Below the pieces are notes generated by a model. The model worked only from the letters and a program-made list of their open reading frames with translations. It was not told the DNA's origin and searched no databases. The position numbers were made by a program, and so were the translations under genes. Of a DNA stretch of 64,000 bases, positions 62,402-64,000 are shown in pieces (positions within the stretch are counted from its first letter, which is position 1; every line of letters starts with the position of its first letter). The DNA is from Streptomyces griseoaurantiacus (GTDB lineage: Bacteria > Actinomycetota > Actinomycetes > Streptomycetales > Streptomycetaceae), in the NCBI GenBank assembly GCA_014656015.1, contig BNBP01000011.1, forward strand, positions 1 to 64,000. The letters are read 5' to 3'.

Positions 62402-63391
62402 TCATTCGGGGCCCGGCTCCGCGGCGGCGGCGTAGCGTGCGGCCAGACGGGCGCAGGCGGCGCGGAGTTCCGGCGGGCGCACGCGTGCGAGGGTGGTGTC
62501 GAAGCGGCCCAGGGCGGCGGCCAGGGCGGTCCAGGACCAGGAGCCGGTGGTGAGCCGGCAGCGGTCGGGTCCGAGCTCCTCCACCAGCCCGTCGCCCGCG
62601 AAGGGGGCGACCTCGGCGGCCGGGCGGCCGAGGACGGCCTCGCCCCGGCAGGGCCAGTCGGGCGTGCCGCCGTCGGTGCCGCGCAGCCTGCCGGTGAGGA
62701 ACGCGGAGACACTGCGTGCCGGGAGGGCCCGCGGGGCGAACCGCGGGCCGGTCGGTGTGCGCGGGCGAATGCGGTCGACGCGGAAGATCCGCCAGTCGGC
62801 GCGGTCGAGGTCCCAGGCCACGAGGTACCAGCGGCCGTGCCGGGTGGCCAGGTGGTGCGGTTCCACCCGGCGGGGGCCGCCCGCCGCCGTGCCCGGCCCG
62901 CCGGTGTGGTCGAAGCGGAGCTGCTCGCGCGCGTGCACCGCGCGGCTCAGCTCGACCACGACCCGGGGGTCGGGCGCCGCGCCGCCGGGCGCGGGAGCGG
63001 GCGCGGCGACCGTGCCGCGCAGCAGCTCGATGCGGTGACGCAGCCGGGACGGCAGGACCTGCCCGAGCGCGGTCAGGGCGCGGGCGGCGTCCTCGGCGAC
63101 CGCCGTCCCGTCGGCGGCGGTGTGCAGGGCGACCGCCAGTGCGACGGCCTCGTCGTCCTCGAACAGCAGCGGCGGCACGCGGGTGCCCGCGCCGAGGCGG
63201 TAGCCGCCCGCCGGGCCCTTCACCGTCGTGACCGGATAGCCGAGCTCGCGCAGCCGCCCGATGTCGCGGCGGACCGTGCGCGGGGTGACGGCGAGCCGCT
63301 CGGCGAGTTCGCCGCCGGACCAGCCGGACAGGTCGCGGCGGGTCTGGAGCAGCGAGAGCAGGGCGAGCAGCCGTGCGGACGTCTTCTGCAT
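62402..63391 (-). CDS. WYL domain helix-turn-helix regulator (YafY-type)
   Basis: Regulator of 329 aa: N-terminal HTH_11 wing (SARLLALLSLLQTRRDLSGW; LAVTPRTVRRDIGRLRELGYPV) and a C-terminal WYL domain (HGRWYLVAWDLDRADWRIFRVDRI) plus a WCX extension. ATG 63391 begins MQKTSARLLALL; the longer upstream frame runs through the promoter region. Such proteins sense nucleotides or small ligands. It is divergent from a VOC-family gene across the nested palindrome 63408-63438, and the pairing of a YafY-type regulator with a PhnB-like VOC protein is common. Confidence 0.9.
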   Translation of the reverse strand: MQKTSARLLALLSLLQTRRDLSGWSGGELAERLAVTPRTVRRDIGRLRELGYPVTTVKGPAGGYRLGAGTRVPPLLFEDDEAVALAVALHTAADGTAVAEDAARALTALGQVLPSRLRHRIELLRGTVAAPAPAPGGAAPDPRVVVELSRAVHAREQLRFDHTGGPGTAAGGPRRVEPHHLATRHGRWYLVAWDLDRADWRIFRVDRIRPRTPTGPRFAPRALPARSVSAFLTGRLRGTDGGTPDWPCRGEAVLGRPAAEVAPFAGDGLVEELGPDRCRLTTGSWSWTALAAALGRFDTTLARVRPPELRAACARLAARYAAAAEPGPE

Positions 63392-63407
63392 GCATCCGAT
63401 TCTGCGC

Positions 63408-63438
63408 GCGGTAGAGGACACGACCTGTCCGCTACCGC
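63408..63438. promoter_or_regulatory. Nested palindromic operator between WYL and VOC genes
   Basis: GCGGTAG (63408-63414) pairs with CTACCGC (63432-63438), and GGACA (63416-63420) with TGTCC (63426-63430) around a 5-nt centre, leaving one mismatched position per arm. It is 17 nt upstream of the WYL start and 66 nt upstream of the VOC start, so binding by the WYL regulator is likely. Confidence 0.7.
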
Positions 63439-63503
63439 TGCGAGTGTTCCCTTCGAGCCCGGGGCCGCACGGTCCCGGGCACCGTCGAGGAAGGGAGCGG
63501 ACC

Positions 63504-63926
63504 ATGTCCGTCACCACGACCACCCATCTCAACTTCCGGGGCGCCGCGCGGGAGGCACTGGAGCACTACGGGTCCGTCTTCGGCGGGCGCGCCGTCGTCG
63601 TCACGTACAAGGACGCGGGCGCCGTCACGGACGAGGCCGAGGCCGACCGGGTGCTGTGGGGCGAGGTGGTGGGCGAGAACGGCTTCCACGTCATGGCCTA
63701 CGACGTGCCCTCGCGGCTCCCCCACGAGCGGGGCGCCAACCCGTTCTTCGTGTCCGTGCGCGGGGACGACGGCGCCGAGATCACCGCCCTGTGGGAACGG
63801 CTCGCCGAGGACTCCGAGATCGTCCGCCCGCTGGAGCCCTCCGGCTGGGCACCGCTGTACGGCATGCTGACCGACCGGTTCGGCGTGACGTGGGTCCTGG
63901 ACGTGACCGCCCCGTACGCCGGCTGA
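63504..63926 (+). CDS. VOC superfamily protein (PhnB-like)
   Basis: Glyoxalase/bleomycin-resistance-fold protein of 140 aa of the PhnB group. HLNFRGAAREALEHYGSVFGGRAVV is the characteristic start, followed by GENGFHVMAYDVPS and the C-terminal YGMLTDRFGVTWVLDVTAPY. Reaction unknown; family members may bind metal or act as methyltransferase-like or antibiotic-binding proteins. It follows GAAGGGAGCGGACC. Divergent from the WYL regulator. Confidence 0.9.
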   Translation: MSVTTTTHLNFRGAAREALEHYGSVFGGRAVVVTYKDAGAVTDEAEADRVLWGEVVGENGFHVMAYDVPSRLPHERGANPFFVSVRGDDGAEITALWERLAEDSEIVRPLEPSGWAPLYGMLTDRFGVTWVLDVTAPYAG

Positions 63927-63937
63927 TCCCGCGCGTC

Positions 63938-63984
63938 GGAGCGGGTCCGGGCGGCGGCCCCACGGCGGCGCCCGGGCCCGCTCC
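63938..63984 (+). terminator. Terminator downstream of VOC gene
   Basis: 15-bp stem with one wobble pair (63938-63952 with 63970-63984) and a 17-nt loop, starting 11 nt after the VOC stop. Confidence 0.6.
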
Positions 63985-64000
63985 GGCGAGCCCGCCCCGC

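Noticed and set aside
59644..62712. A 1022-aa minus-strand frame
   Set aside because: It lies antisense to the FUSC and AraC genes, is rich in Arg/Gly/Pro/His, and has no recognisable domain. A product of GC-skewed codon use.

Overview
The window is high-GC DNA with strong third-position G/C bias, many GTG starts, 4-bp ATGA/GTGA gene overlaps and a complete spore-pigment (whiE-type) polyketide locus. Together these indicate a chromosomal segment of a Streptomyces species. About 55 protein genes are supported. I saw no rRNA, tRNA, CRISPR array or intact transposase gene. Mobile DNA is limited to two small palindromic MITE-like elements (17147-17326 and 57430-57591) and a decayed IS5-type transposase beside the second.

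Layout. 1-4.9 kb: cysteine-free ribosomal proteins L33 and L31, a low-molecular-weight tyrosine phosphatase overlapping a fructosamine-kinase-like gene, then a small beta-oxidation module (acyl-CoA dehydrogenase plus SDR) divergent from a TetR gene across a palindromic operator. 5-8.4 kb: an SDR and signalling genes (ANTAR-GAF, RsbW-like ATPase, TetR). 8.5-15.3 kb: a probable carboxylate or aromatic catabolic module (FMN protein, ferredoxin-type reductase, GAF/PucR-like regulator, MHS-family importer, acyl-CoA ligase). 15.4-22.1 kb: secreted EEP-family enzyme, SDR/TetR pair interrupted by a MITE, SpoIIE-type phosphatase, MFS and DMT transporters. 22.1-31.7 kb: a glycan-use locus with a secreted DUF4832/CBM protein and Gfo/Idh oxidoreductase on one strand, divergent from a sugar ABC importer without its own ATPase, a GH36 alpha-galactosidase and a ROK regulator.

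31.7-41.2 kb: spore-pigment type II PKS in whiE order (divergent ORFVIII hydroxylase, then ORFI to ORFVII), closed by a strong terminator and faced by an O-methyltransferase translationally overlapping a secreted beta-helix protein. 41.3-44.3 kb: DUF5709 protein, NPP1-family secreted protein and soluble transhydrogenase SthA. 44.8-46.1 kb: a two-gene ATP-grasp-modified RiPP (graspetide-like) cluster, with a 63-aa precursor ending in a Thr/Ser-rich, Asp-Asp core and its ATP-grasp ligase, but no neighbouring isoaspartate methyltransferase. It is the best candidate for an uncharacterised natural-product system here.

46-53.7 kb: a complete branched-chain-amino-acid-type ABC importer (five overlapping genes) behind a PucR-type regulator, then a Gfo/Idh gene behind a palindrome-rich intergenic region. 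53.8-64 kb: catalase, small disordered protein, alpha/beta hydrolase with divergent HxlR regulator, MITE and IS remnant, a group-D flavin monooxygenase-like gene with divergent AraC regulator, a FUSC membrane protein, and a WYL regulator divergent from a VOC-family protein across a nested palindrome.
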